Program-made: the position numbers and the translations under genes | The notes under the pieces: model-generated | Databases searched by the model: none | What the model was told of the DNA's origin: nothing | The model's input: only the letters and a program-made list of their open reading frames with translations | Assembly: GCA_033065855.1 (NCBI GenBank) | Contig: JAVXUO010002182.1 | Location: forward strand, 124,001 to 188,000 | DNA: 64,000 nt | Source: Escallonia rubra | Lineage: Eukaryota; Streptophyta; Magnoliopsida; Escalloniales; Escalloniaceae | Reading direction: 5' to 3' | In this document: piece by piece, positions 41,992-54,471 of the stretch | How the letters are laid out: each line of letters opens with the position of its first letter | Position numbering within the stretch: the first letter of the stretch is position 1

Positions 41992-44498
41992 TTAAGCGTC
42001 TGTTTGACAAAGTTATAATTTTTAGTTTTGATTTTCTAGAAAATATAAACCAAAACTAGTTGTGATTTTTTTTGGAGAAAAAACATATAGATGTTTGGTA
42101 TAGCAGGTTTTGTTTTTGAGTTTTCTTTCTACTTTCTTTTTTTCCATCTCTCCTTAAATTCTCTTCTTCTCCAACAAGCACCACCTCCTGCCAATCAACA
42201 GTGCCAAAATCGCACCACCGCCAGTCAACACTACCTGTAACCCCCCCGAATTTTCAGAGCGTTAATAACAAATAAAGAAAGTCAGAAAACCTCAAAATTT
42301 CAAAAGTCTCCCAAACAGGTTATTCAGAGCATCTAAAAAGAAAATCTTTAGTCTACATAATTAAATGTCAAAATAGGCCTAAAGCAGTAATCTAATCCCT
42401 AATTTATTCCTACAAGGAGTTCCAAATTAAACATCCAAATCCAAATATTTCCTCTAATTATAATTTCTAAAAATAATCAAAACAACTATGAAATTAAACC
42501 GCTAGCTCTCAGTCACATAGTTAGCCATGTAATCTAATATCACCTATTGATCACCTGAAAGGAAAATATTAAGGGAATGAGCCAAATGCTCAGTAAGGTC
42601 GCTCAACAGACCAACCGAAAAGCATACAAAATGTCTGAAAAAATGAAATTGCGGACATACAGAATATTTAATGAAACAGATATACCAAAGAATTTCAAAA
42701 TGCCAAAATATATATTTGTACAGAGACAGACACTAGAAAGTCATTCAGAACAAGGTCACACATGTCATCACTGACACGTGAAATCAGGTTCAGAAAATAA
42801 GATCCCGATTTATAGCTCATCCTACTGAGTTAGCTCACGTTCCAATCCACGTGAGTAAGTCAGAACAAAATAGTCACATACAGACATGGCTCGTCAAAAT
42901 ACACAATTTATTAGGTACAAATAAATAGGCCAGACACTAACTCGTTGCCTATAAACGCTGAAAGATAGGAACTGCAATCTCAAATTTTATACTTCACGTA
43001 TAAATTTTGATTGTGCAAGCCGATGGCAACACAAGACGAACTGATCGCAGTTAATTAGAAGATGGCAGAAAACTTATGTGCAGTACTAAACAAACAAGGA
43101 GAAATCACACTTGCTGATGGAGATGAAAAAATAAATCTAATGATTAAGTAATCACGGTATAGAAACAAATAAGTGAAAAAAATGGGGCGAGGTTGATGAA
43201 GTCATGTGAGTCTGCATTAACATCACCAAAAAGAAATGTACAACCCACGTCTGGAAGACCATGTGGAATGTCAGGCAGTGGCTTTCTTACGTGCACGCAA
43301 AACGGGGCAGCAAATCATGAAAATTGTAGACAGACAAAAACAAGAATAACGAAAGGACGAGAAAAATAACCAAGTACAATTTAATAGCCGCAAAAGTGGA
43401 TGCAAACGGTGTAGGCGTAAGCACAAAAATCGAGTTATCAATAAACATCTGAAATTTCAATCGTGCACCAATCGACACAGAAATCGAGAAAATCATACAC
43501 ATCAAAAGTTTTCAACCGTCACAACACAGTGATGGCAATCGAAGCACACGGACCAAACAATTGAACTATTAAACGGATGATTGATTCAACGTTGAATTAG
43601 ATTTCAATAAAGTAAACTCTTACCTTTAATCGCGTAATTTAACCCAAAATTTTGATCATTTCAAATAAATTGTATCAAAACTCTACTGTAAAAATATCCA
43701 AATTTTCAATTAAAATTCCATCAATCACAATAATTTATATGGTTCTTATCTCAAACCTCAATTTCAAAATCAAAAAATAAACTTACCCCAAAGTGATGAT
43801 TAAAATCTCCAAGGGTCTTTTCCTAGGGATTCTCTAGAAGCTCTGAAATTTCTTCTAATCCTAAGAATATATTGTGAGTCATCAGATACCTAAAAATATA
43901 CACTTATATTCCTAGAACAATTAAAATTTTAAAATACCCATTACGTCCCCAAACTCTCAAATTTCCTTTTCTTTTCTTTTTTTTTATAAACATTAAAATA
44001 TGTGGGGTCTAACACTGCCACCAAAGTCGCACCACCGCCATTCAACACCACAACAAAAATCGCACCATCGCCAGTCAACACCATAACCAAAATCGCAATC
44101 GTGGACAGAGCTGGGATTCTCGATCGTGGACTCCTTGGTGTGGTCGACAGCGGTCAGTGGCGGCGGTGCGGTGGCGACAGGTGGTGACGGCCTTGTCGTG
44201 TGGTGGTGGTTGAGGATGGGGGTAGCTAGTGGGAGTGATGAAATAGAAAGAAAAAAAAAAGTTGTTCCAAATTGCTTCTACGGAAGCTTGAAGGTGGAAT
44301 TTGAAATAAAAAATCAAAACTAAAAATCGAAAACTCTAAAATGGAGTTTTAAAAAATAACCCAAAATAGAAAATTGGTTCATAAAACTAAATGAAAAAAA
44401 AAACGGAAACTGTGAACCAAACATCAATATTTTTTTCAATTTTCAAAACTGGACTAAAGACTAGAAACTTAAATGGTTTCAAACGCTACATAAGTTAA
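41992..44498. mobile_element. TIR-like element split by a solo LTR
   Basis: Left TTTAAGCGTCTGTTTGACAA...TTTTTAGTTTTGATTTTC and right ...AAACTTAAATGGTTTCAAACGCTACA are loosely inverse (AGCGTxTG, TTTAGT, GATGTTTGGT). The halves on each side of the inserted LTR share CGCACCACCGCCAxTCAACA phrases. Ends and superfamily are uncertain. Confidence 0.4.
42236..44014 (-). mobile_element. Solo LTR, chromovirus-like
   Basis: Plus-strand start TGTAACCCCCCCGAATTTTC and end ATGTGGGGTCTAACA; flanks CTACC (42231-42235) and CTGCC (44015-44019) form a 5-bp duplication with one mismatch. Read on the minus strand it begins TGTTAGACCCCACA and ends GGGGGGGTTACA, the normal orientation of such LTRs. It contains the GAGCCAAATGCTCAGTAAGG-type segment common to them (42579-42598). 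No internal domain. Confidence 0.75.
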
Positions 44499-45404
44499 TC
44501 GAACCATATTTTACCATCTGACAAGGCTTCTGAACAAAGCTGCAAATTTTAATCCCTAGTGGAATTTTACAAGCAACTGCTTCTCTTATCCTCAATAAAA
44601 GTGGTTTTTTTTTAATCTCCTAACACAATGTTTACCAAGGACAATTTCGTCCTCACTTGAACTACAACTATGTTGTCGCACATGGTTTTCTTCTAGAGAT
44701 CTAAATTTTTCAAAATATTTATTATCAACATTAAACCTGAATATAGTGTTGGAGCATGAAGGTCTTCAAATATTGGTCTCCGGCTATTATCAAGGTCATT
44801 TGGATTCAATGTATCCCGGTATGCAATCCATCAAATACATATGTAACTACCCCGTCGAAGCAGGTAACTTATGGTACCTCTTTCTTTAACGATCGGCCAA
44901 GTGCTAGAACCTCATCTGTTGACTTTTTTATACTTGCACAAATCATGAACAATTATAACCACCTTGTATTTTTATTTTTATTTTTGTCAATTAATTATAA
45001 CCACCTTGTATTATAGCCACGAGGCTCCTTCTACCCAACCCTCAAGGTTCCTTACCCTTGTGCAGGCAAGACGCGAGGTTATCCTTAGTTCTTCTGCGGT
45101 GAGGCCCTGTGGACTTAGGGAGATAAGCGGTAAGGTGGCTTGGACAGGTTGTTGATCTCACAGTGATAGGCCTTATGTTTGCAGCATTTAAGCAATGTAT
45201 GTGCAATCCATGTGCTAACAAACAGCCTCCTCTCAGAGGTCAAGAGGTCGCTTGCTCTCTCGCGGTCCCCTATGAGGACTATTATCCAGCCCCACACCAT
45301 TCGGATGGAGGAACAAAGTATGCTCCAAGTCATTTTCTTCTTTTGTTCTGAATAACTTACTGTGCTAAAGTGGAGCCTCTATCTATCCTAGTCCTAGTAT
45401 AAAT
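44499..45404. other. Unassigned
   Basis: No recognised gene. Two ATAACCACCTTGTATT phrases at 44956 and 44997 form a short duplication. 45020-45340 is GC-richer but has no domain in any frame. Confidence 0.35.
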
Positions 45405-46454
45405 TAGACCTGGCAAATGGGTCGACCCGCGCGGGTACGGGTATTATCCGGTCGGGTCCGGGTAAATCCGGGTCGGGTAAAAAAATTACCCGGGTTTTTC
45501 CGGGTAAGCTTTTTGGGAAACCGTACCCTACCCATGCGGGTAGGGTATTACCCGCGGGTAAATCACCAATTTCTGATTGATTATTTTCTAAAATAAATAG
45601 ACTTCAATTTCCTACTAATTACACACTTTAACCTCCAACAATCATATTATTCATCGTTTCTACATCAAATTTCATTACTCACAAATCTGAACATCTTTCC
45701 ATAAAAAAAAAACCAATCTGAACATTTTTTGAATAATAATAAGAATAAAAAAAAAACAATCTGCACATCCACGACAACACACAACCATAAATATCCACTG
45801 ACTGAAAGTCTACCCAACCACCACAAAGCGACGGAGTGACGGTTGGCGATGGTGGCGACAGATTGGTGGTGATGGGGCCACGGTGACGACCGATCGGTGG
45901 CGATGGGACCATGGTGGCAACAGATCGGTGGCGACGGGGCCATGGTAGGACCGATCAGTGGCGACGGGGCCATGGTAGGACCGATCGGTGGCGACGTGGC
46001 CACGGTGAGAACGATCGGTGGCGATGTGGCCACGATCGATGGCGACGGGGAGACTGAACGATCGGCGACGGGGAGACTGTGAACGAGAGTGACCGACGGG
46101 CGACGAGGCACCGTGAGTGGAGTAGGGTGGTCGCGACTTTGGGTAGATCTGGGAGAAATAGAGACTTGGGTGAGGGAACCTGTGAGAATTGTGAAGGGAT
46201 ATGTGAGGGAGAGTTGAGAGCCAGAGGGCGGCGGATGCAAGTGGTGAGGAGAGAATGAGATGTTTTAACCTAAAAAACATATATATAGGCATATAACCGG
46301 GTACCCGGTAACCGACCTGTACTTACCCGGATTTTACGGGTCGGTTCGGGTCCGGGTCCAATTTCAGCGAGTAGAGAAAATGGCTACCCGTACCCGGAAT
46401 TTTGGACCGGGTACGGGTCAGGTAACGGGTCCGGGCAACATTTTGCCAGGTCTA
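45405..46454. mobile_element. hAT-type non-autonomous element (CGGGTA-rich ends), copy 1
   Basis: Termini TAGACCTGGCAAATGGGTC and ...TTTTGCCAGGTCTA are inverse repeats; 8-bp target duplication GTATAAAT on both sides (45397-45404 and 46455-46462). Subterminal zones are CGGGTA/TACCCG-rich on both sides. The interior (45800-46250) is GGTGGCGA-type low complexity. No transposase. Confidence 0.92.
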
Positions 46455-46663
46455 GTATAAATACTTTTCCTTGACATAAGTAACGACGGAGAAGAAATCA
46501 CAATATTAGCCTCTCAACTTGCACCTAGTTCTCAACCTTGTCGTTATCTCTTTGGGTCTATGCAACCTTGTGTATCACGAGATCAACAGGCTCACATGTT
46601 GCATCCCTACCACTTCATCAGAAGGGCCTTCAACACTACCCTAGAAGATTTCTAGGCGTACGT
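46455..46663. other. Spacer between two hAT elements
   Basis: About 200 bp, no feature recognised beyond the two target duplications. Confidence 0.5.
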
Positions 46664-47676
46664 AGACGATACGGGTAAAATTTGGTTGAGTTTGGATAAA
46701 ACGGGTCCGGGTAAATTTTATCCGATTTTTTCTGGATAGTGATTTTTTTAGTACAAGTATCCTACCTAGGCAGGTTGGGCATTATCCACAGGTAAATTGT
46801 TAAATTTTTTTATTCACAGATATTATGTGGACTATTTTTTTTATACTATATTTTTTCCTTCTTGTTTATTACTACAATTATCGCTTTCTAATTTAATTCC
46901 TACAATTCTTACTTGGCTAATCATCTCATTCTCCAATCCAACACAATCACCTCATCTCTTAACATGGGAATCAAAATTTTATATCACCTACCACTTATTG
47001 CTAGAGCAATGTATTACTCCTCAGCAATCCTCTGGCACTAAATTTGGTGCTAATCCACTATAATCCTAGAGCAGTTATCTTAACAATCACATGAACATGA
47101 AAGAAGAAAAAAGCACAATAAATTACCAAGTAACGTAATTAAAACCATGCAGACCACCAGGTGTTTGTTAATATGCCTTAGGAATTTGCAAAAGCTCTAG
47201 ACTGGTTTCATAAGCGTACAAATTGGTTTCATCATCATGCATCGCAAATCCAAGTCTCCGAACACAATAAGCACATATATTGTCACACAAAAACCAGAAA
47301 ATCACCTAGAACTAATTATTAAGTCTAAAGTAGTAAAATTCATACAAAAAATTAACACAAGTAATATAAGTAGATCTGAACAACTTGTTATCTGGTGAAC
47401 AAAAAAACTCGCTAGCTCCACTGCTCCAGCTACAGAGTTACCACTCTCATACTCGATTGGAGGCCACCATCAGAGCTCCTTTTCTGTGTGCTGTAGCTGT
47501 TGTACTAGCTCTGTTTCCTGGTCGGAGACAGTGGCAGCAGATCTGTGGCGGTTCTGCGGCTAATCTGGCGGCAGAGCATGAGAGGGACGATGGGACGTCG
47601 TCGAGTTGATATGGAGTAGCGAGGTCGTCGGAGGATCTGACTATGGTGGGTGAGAATGAGATACACACACACACAA

Positions 47677-47731
<55 letters not shown>

Positions 47732-47976
47732 AACGTAGATAGAGAGAGTGTGCAAAGAGAGTTAAGAGAGGCACCCTAGATGAGAAGATGAGTTAAAATG
47801 AAAACCCTAATGTTTATATAGTAAAAAACTCGGGTAGTTCGAGTAACCCGTATCCCACTTGGACCGAGATCGGTTCGGGTACGGTCTACTTTCGTCGGTT
47901 CTCCTATATATGTACCCGTACTCTGAATTTTTTGAACGGGTACAGATAAACGGGTCGTCAGATTTTGCCAAGTCTA
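46664..47976. mobile_element. hAT-type non-autonomous element, copy 2
   Basis: Left TAGACGATACGGGTAAAAT and right GATTTTGCCAAGTCTA; flanks GGCGTACG (46656-46663) and GGTGTACG (47977-47984), 7 of 8 matching. Same CGGGTA-rich subtermini as copy 1 but more diverged and with a different interior, including a compound microsatellite. Confidence 0.85.
47649..47731 (+). repeat. (AC)n(AT)n(AG)n compound microsatellite
   Basis: Three dinucleotide tracts in series inside hAT copy 2. The open frames crossing it are repeat artefacts. Confidence 0.95.
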
Positions 47977-47984
47977 GGTGTACG

Positions 47985-49415
47985 TAATCATAACTGTTTA
48001 GAGATAGTGGTGCAAACATAAATTGAGAATCCGTGGAAAGATGAATGAAACCATCATTCTATTCTCTATCTTATCCTATCTTAAATCTGAAACGAAACAA
48101 GAGTTTCTGGACATTTGCTTTCCATAAATGTCCTCGAGGAGAAAGCGCACTTAAGGTATGTAAATAATTTCTTATGTGAAGAACCCTAAACTCTGCAATT
48201 ATTTGTGAAATTCCGTTCTTTATTCTTGTGTCAGCCTATATAAATAGTCAATTTTGACACATGACCTCTGGATATCCTGTAACCTTGGTTTTTTAGGACC
48301 CGTCACTGTCCTTAGAAGTTCTGGGCAGTATATGGTGCGGCAAAGCAGCCGCTCTCACCTATAACTTGGGTGGTTTATGTCACTAACAGTCATCCTTTTG
48401 GTCGTGAAGGAGGTATCTCGCAAAACAGCATCGGACAGTTAACCACTTTGTCACACGAGACATGACGACACAGACATGTACAAGGAATCAAATCGCTATT
48501 CTCCTAAGTATTTATGTTAATTGTTTCTGGTTGAAGATATACTATATTATATTTTAGGTTATATCAACATACTTGGTGTATGTGGGTGTTTGACAATCTT
48601 GAATTAAATAACGTCAAGGTTATTGAACATTGAAAATAGTCTAAAGTCATGTGTTCTTTTGGATGATTGAAGATGTTGATTTGCATTATATCTATCCTAT
48701 ATGGCCCAACATCCAACTATAGGCATGTAAGAACCGAATTCATATAACTTGAGAGTTTAATTTTATACAAAACAGTCATTCACTCATTTCTTGGACTATG
48801 ATGGTGTTTTATGAAACATAACGCATTTGATTGTGACACTTTTAACTTTGAAGAATTAATGAAGCACAGCAATATAGATAGAGTTCTTTTATGGTTTGGA
48901 ACTGTATTCAACAATATGTTCAGCATAATTTATAAGTCGCATATCAAGTGACATACATGATGCAATGTTGTGGACATCGCTTTTCTATATTTCATCAATC
49001 AAGTATGAAGTGTTTGAGTTTTGAAGCCACAACACTACACATCTTCCCCTTGGACCAAAATTGCTTAATAGAAGCCGAAGTTCAATCTTATGATTTAAAG
49101 AGCCTCATATTTTTCTCTTTTGGGTTTGTAGGTAAACAATGCAAATAGCACTAATAACACATCTAAAGGCATGACTAAACTTTGCCTCTATTGAATGAAA
49201 ACAACCAATATATGCATTTTAACCTTCTGTAGAGTACGACATAGTTTTCCAGCATGTATAAACATCAGAATGCTATCAATATCTGGGGAAATTTTGTTTT
49301 TAGTCCCTCTTGAATTATACAGATTTCCTATGTCTTTTCAATCCCCTTTCTTTGATCTCTTTAAGACCATCTTATTTTCTCAGCTCTACCTTATACACGA
49401 CCTGTCCTATTTACA
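47985..49415. other. Unassigned intergenic DNA
   Basis: No domain, transposon end or RNA gene recognised. AT-rich, short unbiased frames only. Confidence 0.4.
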
Positions 49416-49496
49416 TTAAACCTTAGATGTCTGAATACTTTACCAAAACTCAACTTCTCTGCAAAGACATAAAGTAAATCAAAGCAGTGTAAATCT
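49416..49496. repeat. Dispersed ~85-bp repeat (partner 23796-23887)
   Basis: See partner; here it lies just left of the Tat-like LTR. Confidence 0.75.
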
Positions 49497-49684
49497 AATT
49501 ATATCTAATTATATATATGTTCCCACCCTATCTTGGCTACACCTACAGGCTCACTGAGGGTGTCAATTCTCATGACACGTCGGCATATTCAACGGTCAAC
49601 TTTTCAACGCTCACAAGCCGGTCAAAGCGACACAGGCTCAAGTCACGTGCATTTTCCCTTTGTGAAGCAGCATTGGTGTGCCTT

Positions 49685-49805
49685 CCCTCTTAAGGGAGTC
49701 GGCCACCTTAAGGGGTCGGCCACCCTGGGGGGGTCGGCCACCCTGGGGGGGTCGGCCACCTTAAGGGGTCAGCCACCCTCTTTGGAAGGGGGTCGGCCAC
49801 CCCTG
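49685..49805 (+). repeat. ~17-18-bp GGTCGGCCACC array
   Basis: About six copies of GGGGTCGGCCACCCTGG or a variant inside the LTR. Confidence 0.9.
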
Positions 49806-49984
49806 TCTTTGAGGGAGGGAACCTATTTACCGCTGTTATCATCTCACTCAACGCATTCTGTAATGATCACTCATCACCAGTGGTCGCGTGATGCCCGTTG
49901 TCGCACGCGCATCGTTGCCGCAACAACTGTCACGCACGGACGCGCATCGGCATCTTGGTACCATTCCGCGACACTCGTCGCCGC

Positions 49985-50545
49985 TCCGGCCCTCACGGCG
50001 GGACGAGCTCACAACCCTAAAGCCTTCGCCGGCTCAATCGACTGACAGGGCTCCGGCCCTCGCGGGGGTACGGGCTCGCAACCCTAAAGCCCTCACCGGC
50101 TCAACCAACCGGGGGCTCGGGCCCTCGCCTGCTCAATCAACCGGGGGCTCCAGCCCTCGCCCGCTTATCAACTGACAGGGCTCCGGTCCTCGTGGCGGGA
50201 TGGGCTCGCAACCCTAAGCCCTCGCCGGCTCAATCAACTGACGGGGCTCTGGCCCTCGCGGCGGGACGGGCTCGCAACCCTAAAGCCATCGCCGGCTCAA
50301 TCAACTGACGGGCTTCGGCCCTCGCGGCGGGACGGGCTCGCAACCCTAAAGCCCTCGCTGGCTCAATCAACTGACGGGGCTCCGGCCTTCACGGCAGGAT
50401 GGGCTCGCAACCACCCTAAAGCCCTCGCTAGCTCAATCAACAGACGGGCTCCGGCCTTCGCGGCGGGATGGGCTCGCAACCCTAAAGCCCTCGCCGGCAC
50501 AATCGACCGGGGGCTCCGGCCCTCGCACGCACAATCTACCGATGG
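49985..50545 (+). repeat. ~66-bp GC-rich tandem array in the LTR
   Basis: The GGGCTCGCAACCCTAA landmark recurs near 50072, 50202, 50268, 50337, 50403 and 50470, mostly 66-67 bp apart. Units read GGGCTCCGGCCCTCGCGGC and CCTCGCCGGCTCAATC. Confidence 0.9.
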
Positions 50546-50668
50546 GCTCCGGGGGGGCTCCGCTCACAGTGCTCCGACACGAGGACCCCCCGCCACGAAC
50601 TCTGAGTATCGAGCTACAAGCATGTACGCTCATGTTACCATTGATCATTGACACCGTCAGGGCAATGA

Positions 50669-53600
50669 TGTCACGACCCGAACCCACGTGTAGGCCCGCG
50701 AGCTTGGCACGTGACCGACCGCAGACCCAGTAGACTCCAACCAAGGGCTCTGCTAGGCCTTACTCGCTAAAACAACATACAATCAGCAGCGGAATTTAAA
50801 ACTTCTACAAACCTTAATTACATTTTCATATCTTTATTTGAATACAACACTCATGCTACAATTCCTCATAACTCTGATTTATCAATAACTAAAACTAAAC
50901 CAACAATCTAAAAACTTAGCGACTTATTCTATGCAGTCTCCGGAGCTCCGCGCCATATTGTCCTTCTTATGCTCCTCAACATCACCTTACTTTCAACCTG
51001 AAATGATAAGTAAGGGATGAGCTTCCACAAGCTCAATAAGTAACCAATGATTCAACCAGGTGGACCATGGCATGCCAGAAAATAATTCACTTTAAATCAT
51101 AGCAACATTTGAATCTGAAATAATAAAGTAATCATCCGGTAAATGAAATATAGTACATGAAACAAAACTGAGGTATATAATCATTAGCACTAACTCAAGA
51201 AAACCAGTTCAATCTCAACATCAGTTCAGACGATATGCTGCGGTCAGCGTACGAGCCCCCCTGACTAGGGCCCGAAATCCCTCCTCCATCCGGGATAAAA
51301 TAATCATGTGGACGCTAGGGCGAACCACGAGCAACAGTACTGTGCATCAACGTACAAGCCCCGTTGACCAGGGCCCGAAATCCAACTTTCCCCCGTGGAT
51401 ATGGGGCACAGCAATCGAATAAACAAAAAGACCTTTTGGTTCCTCATAAACACAATCACTCATAAATTGATGTCAAACCATTCTCACGCCCATTTTGATA
51501 GTTTTCAAGCTCTTCAAAATTCACAAAATTTCAAGTACCAAAACATCTCACTTGCACTGATTATTTCAAATCCGAGTTCCATTTCAGTTTCTAGGCAAAA
51601 CATCATTTACATGCTAGTCCGATTTTTCTTTGACGAGAATAAAACACTAAAACCTTTTTGGTAATTTAAGCCAGAGAAGTTAAACGTACTTAAAACGGTC
51701 AATACTAATAAACAACATATTTTTAACAGTAGATAAACATATACGTTGCATATAAAAATACTAGTTGAATCAAGGGTCACTTACATGTCCCTGACACATT
51801 CCCCACGTCAAAATCTCCGGAGCGACGATCATGCTGTAACATCCGGTTCAAAGAACCTTCAATGCCATTCTTTTTATCTTCATTTTCCCAGTTTTACTAC
51901 ATCCCAAAGCATCGTCAATCACGACACAACATTCCCGTTGAACATGTCTTCAAGCAAATTCAATGTCGCAGTCAACTGCCCAACCTTTACATGCCCGTCC
52001 AATATCGTGCCCAGTTCACCCTGTCATTCTTGGCATTTAATCACCGTTGCCGACATCCATTAATTCACCCGTTTTAATAACCCACCAAGTAACCTTGGTT
52101 TACATAGTACTCGGTTAATCTCTAGAGCTCACGCTAACCATTCCGTTTTTATTCTCAAAACTTATACGCTTCCTTGTCTGAAATGTGCACACATGCATAG
52201 GGTACACCTACAGCATGCACACACATTTTATGCAATACACACATACTCACCCATTTTACATGGCCGCGTAACTTAATTCCACCAATTGAATTTTACCCCA
52301 AGTACCCGTCACTCGAAAATCCTTAAACCATCTCATACTCAACCTTCATTTTGCAACTGTACCACCAACGTAGACACGAACTCGCACAATACCACTATAC
52401 ACACCACCTCACCCTCCAAAGTACACTCACACTTACACGCTCAGATGCAACGATTTTCACATGTATCATGCACCCATATAACAGCGCACCACAACCACCC
52501 CATTACACACTATTGCCCAACAACAACCACACCACAATATACACACCTGCGTAACAAAACATACAACGTACACCCACTGATGTACGCACACCAACCCACC
52601 CATTTATCAAAATCACAAAATCATGTACATTCCACCCATATCTATTCCATCCCGATCAAATGCCACAAACATCAACCATTACAACCAACAGGTTCTCTTA
52701 TAAATCAACAAGTTCACAAATTTTATCGATCGTCATCGGAGGAGAAGGCTACCCGATCAATTTACCCACTAACCGATCAAACCATGGGTCACCGTGACAT
52801 TGCAGTGCGGCGCGGTGGTGATCACGGCTGATGCGACCGGAATTGTGGCTGACCAGTGATAAGTCCCGCGCAGAAGTGGCAGCGGCGCGGCGATCGCGGA
52901 GGCTCGGTGAAGGGGCAGCCGGAGATGCTCGTCGGTGACCGCTATGTGTGTGGCCGGAAGTAGCGCCGGTGAGGGATGGAGGCGACGGGCTGTGCGTTTG
53001 GCGGAGGTACCCACCGGAGTTGCTTGGCGGTGGCGGCTGTTTTGGAGAGCATCGCGGTATGAGGGAAGGCTGGCGGAGCTTCGGTGGCAGGGAAACCGTG
53101 TCGCCGGCGGTCGTGGGTGTAGCCGGAAATGGGGGCTGCCCACATCTGCAGAGACGCCGCCCTTTCTAGGGCCGGCTGTCCTTCTCTTTCTCTCTTCCTG
53201 GCTTCTTTCTTTCTTTCTTTCTTCCAGTTTCTTCTCTCCCGTTTTCTTTTCTCCCCCCCCCCCCCCTCCCCTTTTTTTTTATGCTATAATATGTATAAAT
53301 ATTTAAGACCAAATCATATCATATTATAATAGTAGAACTTCATCAGTTATAAATTATCTAAGGCAACCCACTCACTTTCAATAATTTGTCTATTATACAA
53401 AACTTCATCACTCATAGCTTATGTCATCATTACAATATGTTGCTAAATGTAACACATAATATTGCTCACAATAAATAATGCTTTAAGGCCCAATAAAATC
53501 ACTTCAAGAATTGTCGCCAAAATTTTTCGATTAATATAACTCATAATAATCGTGACTAAACATTTAATTAACACCGTTCGCAAGGTCTTCACTACTAGTC

Positions 53601-53710
53601 TAATGTCGTCATACCACAACAATCGTCGCTAAGAACTCAAAAGAACATTATTCATAGAAATTGTCGCTAAAGTAATATTAACCGACTAGCCCAAGGTTCG
53701 GGGTATCACA
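50669..53710 (-). mobile_element. 3.0-kb solo LTR (chromovirus/Tekay-like) nested in the Tat-like LTR
   Basis: Bounded by TGTCACGACCCGAACCC and GGTTCGGGGTATCACA with a perfect 5-bp duplication AATGA (50664-50668 and 53711-53715). Minus-strand reading starts TGTGATACCCCGAACC and ends GGGTTCGGGTCGTGACA, the usual style of chromovirus LTRs; the GATGAGCTTCCACAAGCTCA segment near 51017 fits. Contains two ACTAGGGCCCGAAATCC-like phrases near 51263 and 51371. No internal domain, so a solo LTR. Confidence 0.8.
53255..53280 (+). repeat. Poly-C / poly-T run
   Basis: A C-homopolymer of about 14 bases followed by short C and T runs, in a pyrimidine-rich zone that begins near 53165. Confidence 0.9.
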
Positions 53711-53876
53711 AATGACCCCCAGGTCACTCCGGGATAGGAGCAGGTCCTCGGAGGGCATCGCGCCCGGCCCGCCTGGCAGTTGGCTAAAGGGGCAATCCTC
53801 GCCACTGTCAGGATCGTTGCGCGTCTCATGATGCATCTCGTGGGATTCAGTAAGGGCTTGGACTGGAGGCTGGGGC

Positions 53877-54471
53877 CAGGGACGGATCCAGGAAGTTCAA
53901 CCGGAGGGGCCAAAAAGTCTTAAAAAAAATTGACGGCCAACATAAAAGAATTCACGTCACGATTGAATATGTTAAATGCAAAATAAATTGCTCAATTTGA
54001 CTAATAATCATATTATATCACTATTCGTAGTGATACAACAAACTACTAATCTTGCATAAAAGAAACATAACTCTTATTGTATATATGTATCACCGATGCC
54101 ATTACCAATTGAATGATGACAATAGTCACGTATAACATATTATAAGAATTTAAACTAAAAAATGAAAAAAAAAATTAACTAACCATGATCTATTAGTATT
54201 TTCTTTATGATCTGGAGATTTAGAAATTGAAATAATGAAGATAGACAAAAGAACGAGGAAGATAAAGACTACGACGGCCGGTGTCACAAAAAGTAAAAAT
54301 ATAACAAAATTAAAACTCTAATACATTCATTTATAATATTGTGGCATTTTAGTAAATATTTTAAACATGATTACCCATTATTTAAAACAAATAAAAAATT
54401 TTTGAAACTTTGGGGGGTGGGGGTGGGGGGGTATGCCATGCCCCCCCGGTCATGCTTGTGCTCCGCCACTG
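53877..54471. mobile_element. hAT-type MITE (CAGGGACGGATCC...TCCGCCACTG)
   Basis: 595 bp with inverse ends CAGGGACGGA and TCCGCCACTG, and a perfect 8-bp duplication GCTGGGGC (53869-53876 and 54472-54479). Subterminal GGAGGGGCCA and its counterpart GCCCCCCC also pair. No coding capacity. It is nested in the Tat-like LTR. Confidence 0.93.

Noticed and set aside
50542-50744. GC-rich frames in the 66-bp array
   Set aside because: Repeat-derived; open on both strands with no domain.
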